37,364 nt of DNA from an uncultured Geobacteraceae bacterium (GTDB taxonomy: Bacteria > Desulfobacterota > Desulfuromonadia > Geobacterales > Pseudopelobacteraceae): NCBI GenBank assembly GCA_903845365.1, contig CAIMXI010000041.1, positions 1-37,364 of the forward strand, read 5' to 3'. Position 1 is the stretch's first letter; each line of letters begins with the position of its first letter. A program made the translations under genes and the position numbers. Positions 13,301 through 18,458 of the stretch are shown piece by piece. The notes beneath the pieces were generated by a model. The model did not search any database. It saw nothing but the letters and a program-made list of their open reading frames with translations, and was not told where the DNA came from.

Positions 13301-15472
13301 GCTATCCTTTGATGTATCAATTTGCCGACGAACATTGGCAGGTTTGGCTACAGATTGTTTAATGGCATTTGTTTTTGTTGTGGTCTCGGCTGTGTCTTTT
13401 GGATTGACAACTGTTTTTACGGCTTCGATCAGCAAGTCATAGTCTGCTACGTGTCGCACATCTTTCCAGTCTCTGATTCCATTTTGTTTCGCCACGTAAG
13501 AAACCAGTTTTATGCCATCAGTAGAAACCTCTCCACTCTGTTTCTTGTAGCCGTTGTCGATCAAAAGATTTTGCAGCTCCCGGCTTTTCTGTGCATTGCC
13601 GTCAAGCAAAGACTTGTCTTCAGCGTCTATTTCGCTTATCCGCTTTAATACATCTGCAGGATAAGTAACTTTCCCTATTATGTCGCTTATGCCGCTGTTA
13701 GCAAGAAGGTTTTCTTTTTCTTTCCGTAATGCAGTAACTCGTTCAACTACAGGCGTGTTCCATACGTCGGACACTTCTTTTTGCGCCCCATTGATTTCTT
13801 TTGGCATGTTGGACAAATCATTTATTTTTCCTCCGGATTGGATATTATTACTTCCGCTTCCTTCCACTTGGCCTTGCAAGTCGGGCAGAGCCATTCCCAC
13901 CCCGTCCAACTGACGCGGCCCTGTTGTTTGCACTTCGGGCAATATATCTGTAGCGCCATTGGCGGACTCCTGTGCTTGCCTGTATTTTGATATTATATAT
14001 TCAGGGTAGCTGGCCTTGCCCAGGCCATTCAATAAATGACCATTGCCCTGGTTGACTACGCTGTTTCTCCATTCGATAGCCTTGTCATATTCGGTTGGCG
14101 TGGCAGGTTGACCTGCATCAGGTTGAAGGTTGATGGTTGAAGGTTGAAGATTGTTGTCCCCCTGGTCGTTTGTCGCCACCTGTGGAACCGGGGCGACTTG
14201 AGCAACAGCAGACACTATAGGCCCGGCAGCTTTATTTGCTGGCGCGGTTATCGGTTGCGGGCTGCTATCTTCCAATATCGATGTCCCTGCGATGCTTTCG
14301 GCTTTTCGCGCAGGCGGCGTGAAATCAGGGATATCATCGGCAGTTTCAGCCTGAACATCGTTACTGGTTGTAACAAAAGGTTGCAGCAGGGCAGGATTAT
14401 TCAGGTCAAGTTTGTACGGTGCCGTCCCCGTCTCTTCCGTATCACCGATTGCATTATAGGCGTGTTGCATGAAATTGCTGGCGGCGGACTTGTTACTCTT
14501 GGCGATTTCATTACCTAAAATTTGTGCGGCTTTTACGCGAAGCATAGGCTCAGCGGCTGGATCTTCGAGGGCGCGTTCTATTTGTTGTGCATTTTTGAAC
14601 GACCTATAGTGACCAACGCCAGCCAACGGACCAAGCAACAGCGAGGTACCGACTCCACCCTTGGCGCTGTCTGCTGCTTGTGCCATAAATGCCGGTGCAT
14701 CTTTTAACCCGGCCATGCGTTCTACCGCTGCTTGCCCTTCGTCCTGCATTGCTTCGGTGATACCTTCACCGAGCATTTGAGTTCCCCACGCCTTGCCAAA
14801 GTTTTTAAGGGTGGTTACTCCGGGTTTGGCAATACCTTCCACGACTTTTTCAGCAGTTTGTTTACCAAACCGAGGGAATACCCCTTTAAGAAAACGTCCG
14901 CCAAGATACGACATTGCCACTTCTCCGGCTCCCTGTACCAGACCTGTTGCGACGCCTGTGCTTTTCGCCTTGACCACTCGCGGATCGCCTGGGTTGCTTG
15001 ATGCATACACATCGTCAACGCCTTCTTGTTTCAGCATGCGCTCTTTGGTGTCCTGATAGGTCGAACCGCCATACATAGCCCCTGCAACGCCAGCCCCAAC
15101 CAGAGGATTGATAAGGCTTCCGGCAATAACCGGCACCATTTGCCCCACGCCCTCGGCACCGGCAACCAGCGTTTCTCCGACAATACCCCGCTTGGTAGTG
15201 CTGCGCTGCATCTCTGGCAAGCGTGCTATCATTTTGGCATCATCTTGCAATTCCTGTCCTGTCTGATATGGTTTTGATCCAACAGGGGTAAAAGCTTTTA
15301 TGGCTCCGCCGACCATTTCAGGCACGCCGGTAAACAGTCCCCGTTTAATGCCAGTGGCCATATCGGAGGCAAGGGATGTTTGCTGCGGCAGTGGTACCTG
15401 AATTGAATTCATCAATTGAGAAAACTCTTCATCCGGTATTGCGCTTGAGTTTATTTTAAAAAAGTCGCTCAT
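1373..15472 (-). CDS. Giant phage polyvalent protein (methylase, SNF2 helicase, metallopeptidase, MuF-C-like, PLxRFG-like)
   Basis: This is one uninterrupted frame of 4,699 codons (14.1 kb). Residues ~105-140 are a Gly/Ala-rich hydrophobic segment. Residues ~725-850 hold helical DNA-binding-like modules (GGISRADINKEFGF). An N6-adenine methyltransferase domain spans ~1400-1800, with N1590-PPF as the catalytic NPPF motif and EPTYGSGNF as the AdoMet loop. An SNF2-type helicase spans ~2200-2900: Walker A GAGKT at 2233, DESH at 2392, ATGTPISN, and motif VI QREGRIIRQG near 2830. A zinc metallopeptidase motif HEMAH is at 3319. A MuF-C-like (BECR-fold) region is near 3480-3640. The C-terminal ~700 residues, with FNNWNWIYN and GFQPLEQSKR, resemble PLxRFG-type proteins. 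Family knowledge: such proteins, including P1 DarB, are packaged in the virion, enter with the DNA and counter host restriction or remodel incoming DNA. That role here is inferred. It follows the 513-residue gene after 18 bases. Two linkers encode separate small proteins in another frame. Confidence 0.9.
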   Translation of the reverse strand: MSDFFKINSSAIPDEEFSQLMNSIQVPLPQQTSLASDMATGIKRGLFTGVPEMVGGAIKAFTPVGSKPYQTGQELQDDAKMIARLPEMQRSTTKRGIVGETLVAGAEGVGQMVPVIAGSLINPLVGAGVAGAMYGGSTYQDTKERMLKQEGVDDVYASSNPGDPRVVKAKSTGVATGLVQGAGEVAMSYLGGRFLKGVFPRFGKQTAEKVVEGIAKPGVTTLKNFGKAWGTQMLGEGITEAMQDEGQAAVERMAGLKDAPAFMAQAADSAKGGVGTSLLLGPLAGVGHYRSFKNAQQIERALEDPAAEPMLRVKAAQILGNEIAKSNKSAASNFMQHAYNAIGDTEETGTAPYKLDLNNPALLQPFVTTSNDVQAETADDIPDFTPPARKAESIAGTSILEDSSPQPITAPANKAAGPIVSAVAQVAPVPQVATNDQGDNNLQPSTINLQPDAGQPATPTEYDKAIEWRNSVVNQGNGHLLNGLGKASYPEYIISKYRQAQESANGATDILPEVQTTGPRQLDGVGMALPDLQGQVEGSGSNNIQSGGKINDLSNMPKEINGAQKEVSDVWNTPVVERVTALRKEKENLLANSGISDIIGKVTYPADVLKRISEIDAEDKSLLDGNAQKSRELQNLLIDNGYKKQSGEVSTDGIKLVSYVAKQNGIRDWKDVRHVADYDLLIEAVKTVVNPKDTAETTTKTNAIKQSVAKPANVRRQIDTSKDSLIVAIAKIGGISRADINKEFGFTPGKNKSTPGTGAGKDITHRLNKLAGKESGAGLLHVVKPDGLSLHDIQIALTENGYMKESDNDLVDRLSAAALEPPRHTYSVHNSGKAAEDAYRKEENRYAEMVNSMTDEERQQELQRLEEQYPELSSEDIADAITTADEEADSFTDITEEQTNEALALFDSIFGTSEEQAAETETAEVSAVDEKPIQAKTAGETTRIDRYAALRVKHLAKLKAEMLSAKEPKARKALQDRIAKMKERTGVVDEPAAVATKTIEDEINSMSLDDMAALFDEVTAVPGKIEVDNTPYEKEKQRKAVDAAWSMATKFINNSQATDEYYNVFKKDLEVYVRDYYAMQPDDLESAVKNIGGYAGLYDLWSKQTAKYKKAAPTQEPDFSVKWDKMGYGERQTIAEASSYGSMRKVVHRISGSKWSELSPGEQASTLKAAAATNNNSDIKPEYRHYLEPKADTRGAGDILKAAADSGVKGAEEALKGLFDIFGGSSLKSFPGAVDEETYSKAKPHFVAAYNNFKESGKQLTEFFQFIAKQFGNAIKPYLMRFMDDVKKGNHAIIEENTEEVSDDNTRDGSTSTATLESDQPGSLSGNGSKQASESGVGSSSKPDDAGNESTDATQNVRSGSVASKPTSVHISDSGSTKGSVQPVISTPASEPRGLFRSGANPGNYRITADTHLGEGTRGQKIDNNLAAIRLIKALDSENRYPTIEEQHVLARYVGWGGLKSVFDPASKQPQDQKARLELEKLMSKEEYFEARQSVLNAHYTSSDIISSIYKVLDHFGFTGGNVMEPTYGSGNFIGLMPGKQAASSKWYGSELDLVTAKIGQYLYPEAQLLQSGFQDAEFPYGKFDLVIGNPPFGGERITDANKKRSEISGFKIHNYIIAKSAMHLRPGGVMAMVVTSRFMDTADPEARDYLAKQFKFLSAIRLPNDAFAKNAGTEVTTDLVFFQKLMPNENADEQYKGWLKTDVTMTNAAGEEVTVNNWFAKRPEMMLGEPSMKGTMYGGQWRKEDGKGEFTLNARPGQDTVAELEKVIAGDLLAKHKDIFKPTAAKADAAATSIQMNREDIGVGGYFEENNKLFMREDDDEQGNPTFIELTADTPWTEKQSLGVTRLNRIKGMMNLRKLAYSLIEAERFDRPDIEAQRRTLNKTYDAFVEKYGYISETANSSLMAEDVKIESGLESSFKPAITAARAKVLGSKPKKAQAVKASLLKERVYFPQKNIVTAENARDGYNISLSEKGKLDLAYIAGLTKDTVEGVTEKLANENLIFRDPETGEWIQEDSYLSGNVKAKLSRVDGRDGYEKNVEALKRVLPADVPTEKIFVDLGATWVPESVYTAFAEYLGISNARVMVLPETGAVKIVSSGTVTTNDVNVLMQNEDYGIAELFNAIANKQAVVAYDPAPPGGSRTVNKERTKALSPIVKRMSATFKDWVMADPMQASFLTKVYNDTQNTHAPRVFNGKYLKTVGASPAVRLRNSQRNAAWRMIQSPVTLLDHVVGAGKTFTVITGVMERKRLGLSNKPMVVVPNHLVGQWAADFLKLYPGANILAATPKDFAAKNRRRLFARIATGNFDAVIVGHSSFGFIPMEAETQREILMEEISYLERALQQADTAGDSRTVRNITERIAKKREKMAGLLSRPTDNVITFENMGIDNLTVDESHEFKNLEYSTSMQNITGMGNPKGAKKSFDLYAKIQYLRSKDGAITFATGTPISNSLVEMYAVLRYLNRPGLKDRKLDVFDSWAKTYALIQPTIEYTASQKLKERQIMSTFDNLTSMLQLYSEFADIISMQDLKRIYAEQIREMNKETGSNESEAFPIPQVKDGGRRLDVGEPTEAQQAYTEYLIARADRLERLGGGNDPREDNHLWLMSDARKMALDIRLVDPAAPSGPANKINRSATEIMRIYHDTNSNKGTQLVFCDLSTPAKGTGKAADKFIKDALKVLGLDKDNRFMALLADLSYREKWNMISIKLDVEILQLNESADSDANAARREKLEEYRENIGDEELSVLLTADSGFSVYDELKRTLIEKGIKENEIAFIHDANSDQQKTELYARVNSGDLRVLIGSSKKMGAGMNAQERLVALHHLDAPWRPSDVEQREGRIIRQGNSLYMVNPDGFKVEIVAYSTSRTFDAVMWQILSRKAGMLDDFRSGADSLTEEATDSAGYAEFMAETTGNPIFREKFKLEKDIDEAESTHRSILARRRASERIVNNAASLLKENQSNVDSTKRDLDELKDVTSYTVNGEEYADDLTDAYNAALVKFREEFQHYENVVFPEYAAAKAAIEHQDLTQEEQDKQVKLLKKPTVPGKPGLAKLAKTSQAAEAAMRISEMLDEVGDRGEVEYSFGSAQIVITKIPGLRLGEFDFRAFLNGHRLYDLDVNGLQYMSEAKLRSLFATGEIKSTVALLHSRAVNDLERTKADIATAELTLDKLKMPDVAKLEQMRERYKQIAEQVNNLEKDMADKRAEGDNQYIKGDRVRFGAGSDLGGGDIGQVVNASFALRDKTYLNTGVQAAEAQTWVSTLPIAKQVKIWQTPADLKAANPTAYNQIKIAKVDPARVQAMEYNGTIHVIAGNIQDMQRVKALVIGHEMAHAGQTKKIVDLAVDWFKRTAGSKTEATKQAHRILDQVAVRYDYDLTDEKQFRKAVQEATAAIAEQVADGSIKPAGLMQRLFMYIKHWLRQNGLISHVSDSEISLAVAEMLRIGEKRLSIGSDGAGLFALGKTAGERLGDRIKQDIENLQKQIKAWLDDDYSVLPASDTIKVTHTPEPLTLLGAKQLPVKMEQRVLRKLLGTPMAGLQGHELDIADIMQIPENLHRPIAIVDSKSKGFVVITEIDANSKGGIKPVIVAIHLNEYLNFEKINKIGSIYGKESLNELQNWLDTKLRYIDEEKSPAWSRRHRLQLPVLGDQQGRLTNRIFTEKDIVKPIMPNEANFALAPSITSALTSAKETFGDNFTEGISKGIGQILNPLDFSRSRKWFESIAPDSVKNAMGWLFGNPVFQAERDAHKQPFVEAGISREEDKIGFQLAFMGGDGTTKDSSLWSRVKDTYGRWQNPDKATAWGRIQAANAALSGAEQRAVSTLLVEGDRKSRVYAGLDKAMTNKTIAAAKPTEAAFKVYKDVRNHIDQVVAKERERIFIEMARKAGVEEEAIKRHITDYRQSLSERPGWLPRNHGEGKHQVNVYHIVNELKFEVKSVKTEGHGDNSSQAYLPYYAGPQATDMLTTIVKGINNKYDAADRDKRIKFGAFINGKALTANGQLIVTGSKEDIAEFLKLAKHVVPAVIEKNKQHLVELRAERDRKEEEGESKAALRELDAQIKSATDTRVRVKVFMQLHESQYSAEKALAGVRKNMKGAMPVNFREGETYESSNDTARGMSESAYGDLAGDFALEQAQLETIDRLMKKGEVTKDQYTELRNSIIKGSAEVLMGRGAGRHQIERAPYMIEGYETENALQLYDDYMTSTAGMLSKALYAREQFGNFRYAPPEVKVWAEQYIKDTLRNMGLADRISGNARSIATFMYLGGKVSSILVNGTQVWTLGVAELGRRTKQNSVSAIFTAQKDIMSGKLSAAEKELFNSKIWKLQEMETAVNEMSGAHEGTTGKISQHFHTLVNKAMMPFQEMELMNRRTMILAAYRSGLADGMSKSDAIDFALDVNRKTNFEMSRANLPGWARNPVGRTAYALQSFVFNNWNWIYNRATSGQKADMLALLKYSAMIVAIGGASAMAGGDEADKLYRRIFGRSIKMDLQQWTKTHLKDFGFAGERFDAFIWHGAVGAAGINISNSMRLNIPMSGFVTGERSAGEAAMGVWSGMLDKGMKTGENLAKGNYVRALESAAPSAIAAPMTAYRMATKGATTSHGKPVFDENGKPVKYDAMEAAARGFGFQPLEQSKRTEIAMNLNKVNAHWNEQRQDLLDGLRTGDSKAIDIQRFNVGLRKSQAFPKVGIITAETVRASRIAKPNKKAMLQQRMAQ
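11320..11565 (-). CDS. Nested 81-residue protein inside the giant gene, other frame
   Basis: This frame lies on the same strand as the giant gene but is shifted by one base. It starts at ATG 11565, six bases after a perfect AGGAGG (11577-11572). The product begins MTIPEMAALARQHWKAINPE and is rich in Met, Ala, Glu and Leu, with predicted helices and segments such as LTMQEMKALMLL and EAEAWQASRHLFIF. It reads like a folded helical protein; I recall similar small phage or mobile-element proteins with an HWK...AAxxLTxxEM...EAW pattern, but cannot name a family. In contrast, the giant frame here is a Ser/Thr/Gly-rich linker (residues ~1303-1385, just before the methylase). That contrast suggests the small gene is older and the giant frame runs through it. 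Expression is not proven. Confidence 0.6.
   Translation of the reverse strand: MTIPEMAALARQHWKAINPEVYQEMVANKHLKAESEAAANLTMQEMKALMLLRMSEAEAWQASRHLFIFRTAGQLREAYNL
13822..13959 (-). CDS. Nested 45-residue zinc-ribbon protein inside the giant gene, other frame
   Basis: The frame begins at ATG 13959, six bases after an AGGAGT site (13971-13966), and ends at TAA 13824-13822. It is shifted by one base relative to the giant gene on the same strand. The product begins MALQIYCPKCKQQGRVSWTG and has two CPxC pairs (C7/C10 and C25/C28) enclosing W18, W21 and W23, with a charged tail ending NPEEK. This is the layout of a treble-clef or zinc-ribbon mini-protein. The giant frame over the same bases (residues ~505-550) is low-complexity (GSGSNNIQSGG). 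Four correctly spaced cysteines and a good ribosome binding site in the 'wrong' frame are unlikely by chance. Function unknown; nucleic-acid or protein binding would be a guess. Confidence 0.6.
   Translation of the reverse strand: MALQIYCPKCKQQGRVSWTGWEWLCPTCKAKWKEAEVIISNPEEK
14121..14148. repeat. Heptamer tandem repeat GGTTGAA, four units
   Basis: Four 7-base units (GGTTGAA, with one GGTTGAT) lie inside the giant gene. On the coding strand they read LQPSTINLQP in the linker near residue 445. The number of units may vary between strains, although 7-base steps would break the frame. Confidence 0.6.
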
Positions 15473-15490
15473 TCGTGACCTCGTGTGTTG

Positions 15491-17032
15491 TTATATTATT
15501 GGCTGCGCCGTTGCCGGTTTTACTGGTGGACCAACAAACCGATAACCAAGAGCCCCTAGCCCCCCGGTTATCTGCTTTTTCTTGTTCCAGTAATCAGTGT
15601 TGCTGGTTGCGCCAGGGTTACTGGTTGCATTTTTTTCCAGCTCATTAAGTGCAGTAATAAGCGCAGTTGCTTGACTGTTTGCTTTTGCATTGTTAGGTGC
15701 GACGCCAACCATCTCGCCCCATTCGACTTTACCGTCGGGCCCCAAGCGTGAAGCCTTGAATGTATGGTCCCTCCCTGACGCCGCCGCAGTCACCATATGT
15801 TGTGCGTCTGATAGCGTATGCCCTTGACCAATCAGCTTTTCGACGGTGCCGAATAACTCTTTTTCGGTTATTCCTGCCGGTTTTGCTTTCGCCTGTTCTC
15901 TCAACAGGTTCAAGTGATCGGTATTATATTTATCCGTATTTTTCTGATGGGTGATATCGGCGCGGGTTTTTTCAATATCAAGAGGCGCTCTTGCTATTGC
16001 TATTGCTGAATTATTATTCATGTTGTTGGCGTTGGCATTGTTAAGTGCAATATGCGATGGCTGCAGATTCTCGGCTAATCGCGTTGTTGCTTGTCTTGTG
16101 GCTATCTCGGAATTAACATTTGCAATACCGGTTTTTTTGACTTGTTGATTTGTATTGAACTTTTCCATCAATACATCGGCCATGGAAGCATTGCTATCCA
16201 GCTTCCGGGTTGAAGAAATCAGGTTGCCGTCCGCCCCATAAGTCTCAATGCCATTGCCATAACCAACCTGGCTTGTCTGCTGCGCCGGTGCCGCAATTGC
16301 CGTCGGTTCTTTTTTCCATTCTGCCTGTTGCAATTGATACTGTTTTTCTTCGTCGGGTGTTCGTCCACGGAGTACATAAGTTGCTTCACCGTTTGAGGCA
16401 ATCCCCCCGCCAGTTGGCGGATTATATGCTGCTATTCCTTCCGGACCGAAATCGCTGTTTACTTCGCCAGGGGCTACGTTGTCAATTTTTGTGATATTAC
16501 CATAGCCGGGTACGTGGTAGCCTGGTGTCTGCATGGCGGAGGATGCGATCGGTGCAGCAATAGGTTTAGTCGCTGCGGTTTTTGTTGGTGTATTACGGGT
16601 GGGCGTTGGAGTGCTAGGCTTGCCGTTTGTCTGGCTTGCTGCAATAGCGGGTGGTTTTATTGCTGTAATGGGTTGAAGGGCTGTGGTTGCTGGTGTTTTG
16701 TTGTCAATATTCGGCGCATAGTTTCCTGTTCTGGCAAAATTCAGCGTTGATTCTGCTCGATCTGTCGGCAAAATATTCGGATCGCCACCAAGGATGCCGT
16801 TGACACCGTTGATTCCTCTGCTGACAATATCCGCGCCGGCATTAACAGGCCATGCAAAACCGCTGGCGATATTCCTGGCAGCGTATCCAAGGCCGGAAGC
16901 CAATGGTGAATTGATTAAATTATCGCCTATGCCCGCTATGGCAGGAGCCATGCTTTTACTTACAATAGACCGTCCAGCTTGATTGCGCTTACTGTTGGCC
17001 GGACCTCCAACGAACTCAAATATATCCGCCAC
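15491..17032 (-). CDS. Probable internal virion protein, 513 residues
   Basis: I do not recognise a named family. The N-terminus (~1-75) is Ala/Gly-rich with mild hydrophobic stretches (GLGYAARNIASGFAWPVNAG). Residues ~110-170 are a Pro/Thr/Ala linker. Residues ~300-400 are helical and Asn/Ala-rich. The C-terminal part includes ELFGTVEKLIGQGHTLSDAQ and GLGALGYRFVGPP. Composition, size and position directly before the giant polyvalent gene (18 bases) and after promoter P2 suggest a protein packed inside the capsid or ejected with the DNA. The start is an ATG nine bases after a GGAGG site. Functional assignment is by context only. Confidence 0.7.
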   Translation of the reverse strand: MADIFEFVGGPANSKRNQAGRSIVSKSMAPAIAGIGDNLINSPLASGLGYAARNIASGFAWPVNAGADIVSRGINGVNGILGGDPNILPTDRAESTLNFARTGNYAPNIDNKTPATTALQPITAIKPPAIAASQTNGKPSTPTPTRNTPTKTAATKPIAAPIASSAMQTPGYHVPGYGNITKIDNVAPGEVNSDFGPEGIAAYNPPTGGGIASNGEATYVLRGRTPDEEKQYQLQQAEWKKEPTAIAAPAQQTSQVGYGNGIETYGADGNLISSTRKLDSNASMADVLMEKFNTNQQVKKTGIANVNSEIATRQATTRLAENLQPSHIALNNANANNMNNNSAIAIARAPLDIEKTRADITHQKNTDKYNTDHLNLLREQAKAKPAGITEKELFGTVEKLIGQGHTLSDAQHMVTAAASGRDHTFKASRLGPDGKVEWGEMVGVAPNNAKANSQATALITALNELEKNATSNPGATSNTDYWNKKKQITGGLGALGYRFVGPPVKPATAQPII

Positions 17033-17052
17033 CTTACACCTCCATCAAAATA

Positions 17053-17100
17053 CGTCATAACTACGACGGAAACTATACGTAAAAAAATATGAATACTCAA
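17053..17100 (-). promoter_or_regulatory. Phage promoter P2 with start-site palindrome, upstream of the internal-protein operon
   Basis: The minus strand has a -35 box TTGAGT (17100-17095), a 17-base spacer with a T run, a -10 box TATAGT (17077-17072), then the palindrome CGTCGTAGTTATGACG (17068-17053). Compared with P1 the arms changed from CGCC/GGCG to CGTC/GACG, so pairing is kept. The site should drive the 513-residue gene and the giant gene. Confidence 0.7.
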
Positions 17101-17123
17101 TACATGATTCTTAACCCGCGATA

Positions 17124-18167
17124 TTACTGGTTCAAAACTCCAACAATAATATTGCTGCCTGCTGATGCTACCGATGCGCTTGCGCTCAAAGCATCTTTAG
17201 CTGCTTCTATTTTTTTTATGTAAATATCAGAAGTTGTTCTTATGAGGCTCTGGTTTATGGTGAGGGCTTCTTGCACAGCGATTGGGTATGCTTTTAGCTG
17301 TCGATCCATTGCTATATTCGCAAGGTCATCCTCGTGTACTATTGTTTCGTAGGCAAGGCGATATGCAGTTATAGCCTTATCCACCGCCAATAATTTCAGT
17401 TCTACTTCTTTCTGGTACTTATTAAAGATACGTTGCGCCTCATTGGTAAAAGCCGCTTCAGCCATACGACGATATTGCAGATTGAATTCAGCATCGGCGG
17501 CGTGCGCTTCAATCTGTTTGCCAATAACAAACTGTTCGCTGGTTTTTGCCCAGTCAAATATCTGCTTCATCAGATCCCGCGCTGCCTGATTTCTGTCAAA
17601 CATATACTGCTGTGTCGCCGCCAGTTTCATTGCTGTGGTCATGGAATTAGGATAAGAGAACCCCCTGGCCCCTGTTGCGCTTGCTGCTGCGCTATGGGCA
17701 TCCCGTAGAGCCTGTTGCTTTCGTTCTAAGTCCTGCGCATACAATGCGTTGCCCACGGCGGTTGAATTACTGGTGAGGTCAGCTATAACTTCATCAATAG
17801 AAGAGTTTGACGTGACGGACATCAGGTTGCCCAGGGTTGTTTTAAGGTTTGTCCAGAATGTTTCCGACCAGATTGCTGTTTCGCTGCCGTCATATTCAGG
17901 GATTGATGTAATAACGGCGACATCTTCCGCAATTGAATTCAGATCGGAACGTAAATTTGTCAATATTGTTTCCATTGCGGTAAGTGATGTAACAATGGAT
18001 GAGTTTCTCACCACTTGCGTTAATGCCGGAACAGCGGTGGCTTGTATATTGAATGAGGGGCCGCCTAAAAATTGGCCGGACAACATACCCAACGCAGTTG
18101 TGACATTGTTATTTGCTCCAGTGATTGCTCCGCTGATTGATGTTGCTACAGAATCTATGCTTGCCAT
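17124..18167 (-). CDS. Probable internal or neck virion protein, 347 residues, helical
   Basis: This is a soluble, largely alpha-helical protein. Residues ~75-110 and ~150-345 have heptad-like Ala/Leu/Ile patterns. A central segment ATGARGFSYPNSMTTA breaks the helices; similar short Gly/Pro segments occur in phage internal virion proteins with long helices. No enzymatic motif is visible. The start ATG 18167 follows AAAGGAGACACATC, a strong ribosome binding site. It sits between the 87-residue Cys protein and promoter P2, so it ends the upstream transcription unit. The virion role is inferred from neighbours and composition. Confidence 0.7.
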   Translation of the reverse strand: MASIDSVATSISGAITGANNNVTTALGMLSGQFLGGPSFNIQATAVPALTQVVRNSSIVTSLTAMETILTNLRSDLNSIAEDVAVITSIPEYDGSETAIWSETFWTNLKTTLGNLMSVTSNSSIDEVIADLTSNSTAVGNALYAQDLERKQQALRDAHSAAASATGARGFSYPNSMTTAMKLAATQQYMFDRNQAARDLMKQIFDWAKTSEQFVIGKQIEAHAADAEFNLQYRRMAEAAFTNEAQRIFNKYQKEVELKLLAVDKAITAYRLAYETIVHEDDLANIAMDRQLKAYPIAVQEALTINQSLIRTTSDIYIKKIEAAKDALSASASVASAGSNIIVGVLNQ

Positions 18168-18183
18168 GATGTGTCTCCTTTTT

Positions 18184-18447
18184 TTATTCTGGTTCTGTAA
18201 TACCGTATGGTACTAGCTTGTTAAGAGCTTCTTGACGTGTTTTACAATTACAATCTTCTCCAGTGATTTTTTTATACAAGTCAGCAAAGAAATTTAGTCC
18301 TGTTACGTCAATGACGTTTGCTATGGTATCGCCTAACCCTCGCTGCCGTTGTACCAGCGTAGCGACGTGTTTATCGCCACATCCGGCACATGCCTCGGAA
18401 TCAACAGAATTTCCTATCTCAGGTTGTTTTATCAGTGTTTTTTCCAT
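18184..18447 (-). CDS. Small cysteine-containing phage protein, 87 residues
   Basis: I chose the ATG at 18447 because AAGGAGAG lies just upstream; an upstream in-frame ATG (18492) would overlap the 951-residue gene and has no good site. The product MEKTLIKQPEIGNSVDSEA carries CAGC early and CNC near the C-terminus (GEDCNCKTRQEA), which could bind one metal ion. The middle is a predicted helix (DTIANVIDVTGLNFFADLYK). It starts 11 bases after the stop of the repeat protein and ends 16 bases before the helical virion gene. Function unknown; the CxxC...CxC pattern is seen directly, metal binding is inferred. Confidence 0.7.
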   Translation of the reverse strand: MEKTLIKQPEIGNSVDSEACAGCGDKHVATLVQRQRGLGDTIANVIDVTGLNFFADLYKKITGEDCNCKTRQEALNKLVPYGITEPE

Positions 18448-18458
18448 GTATACTCTCC

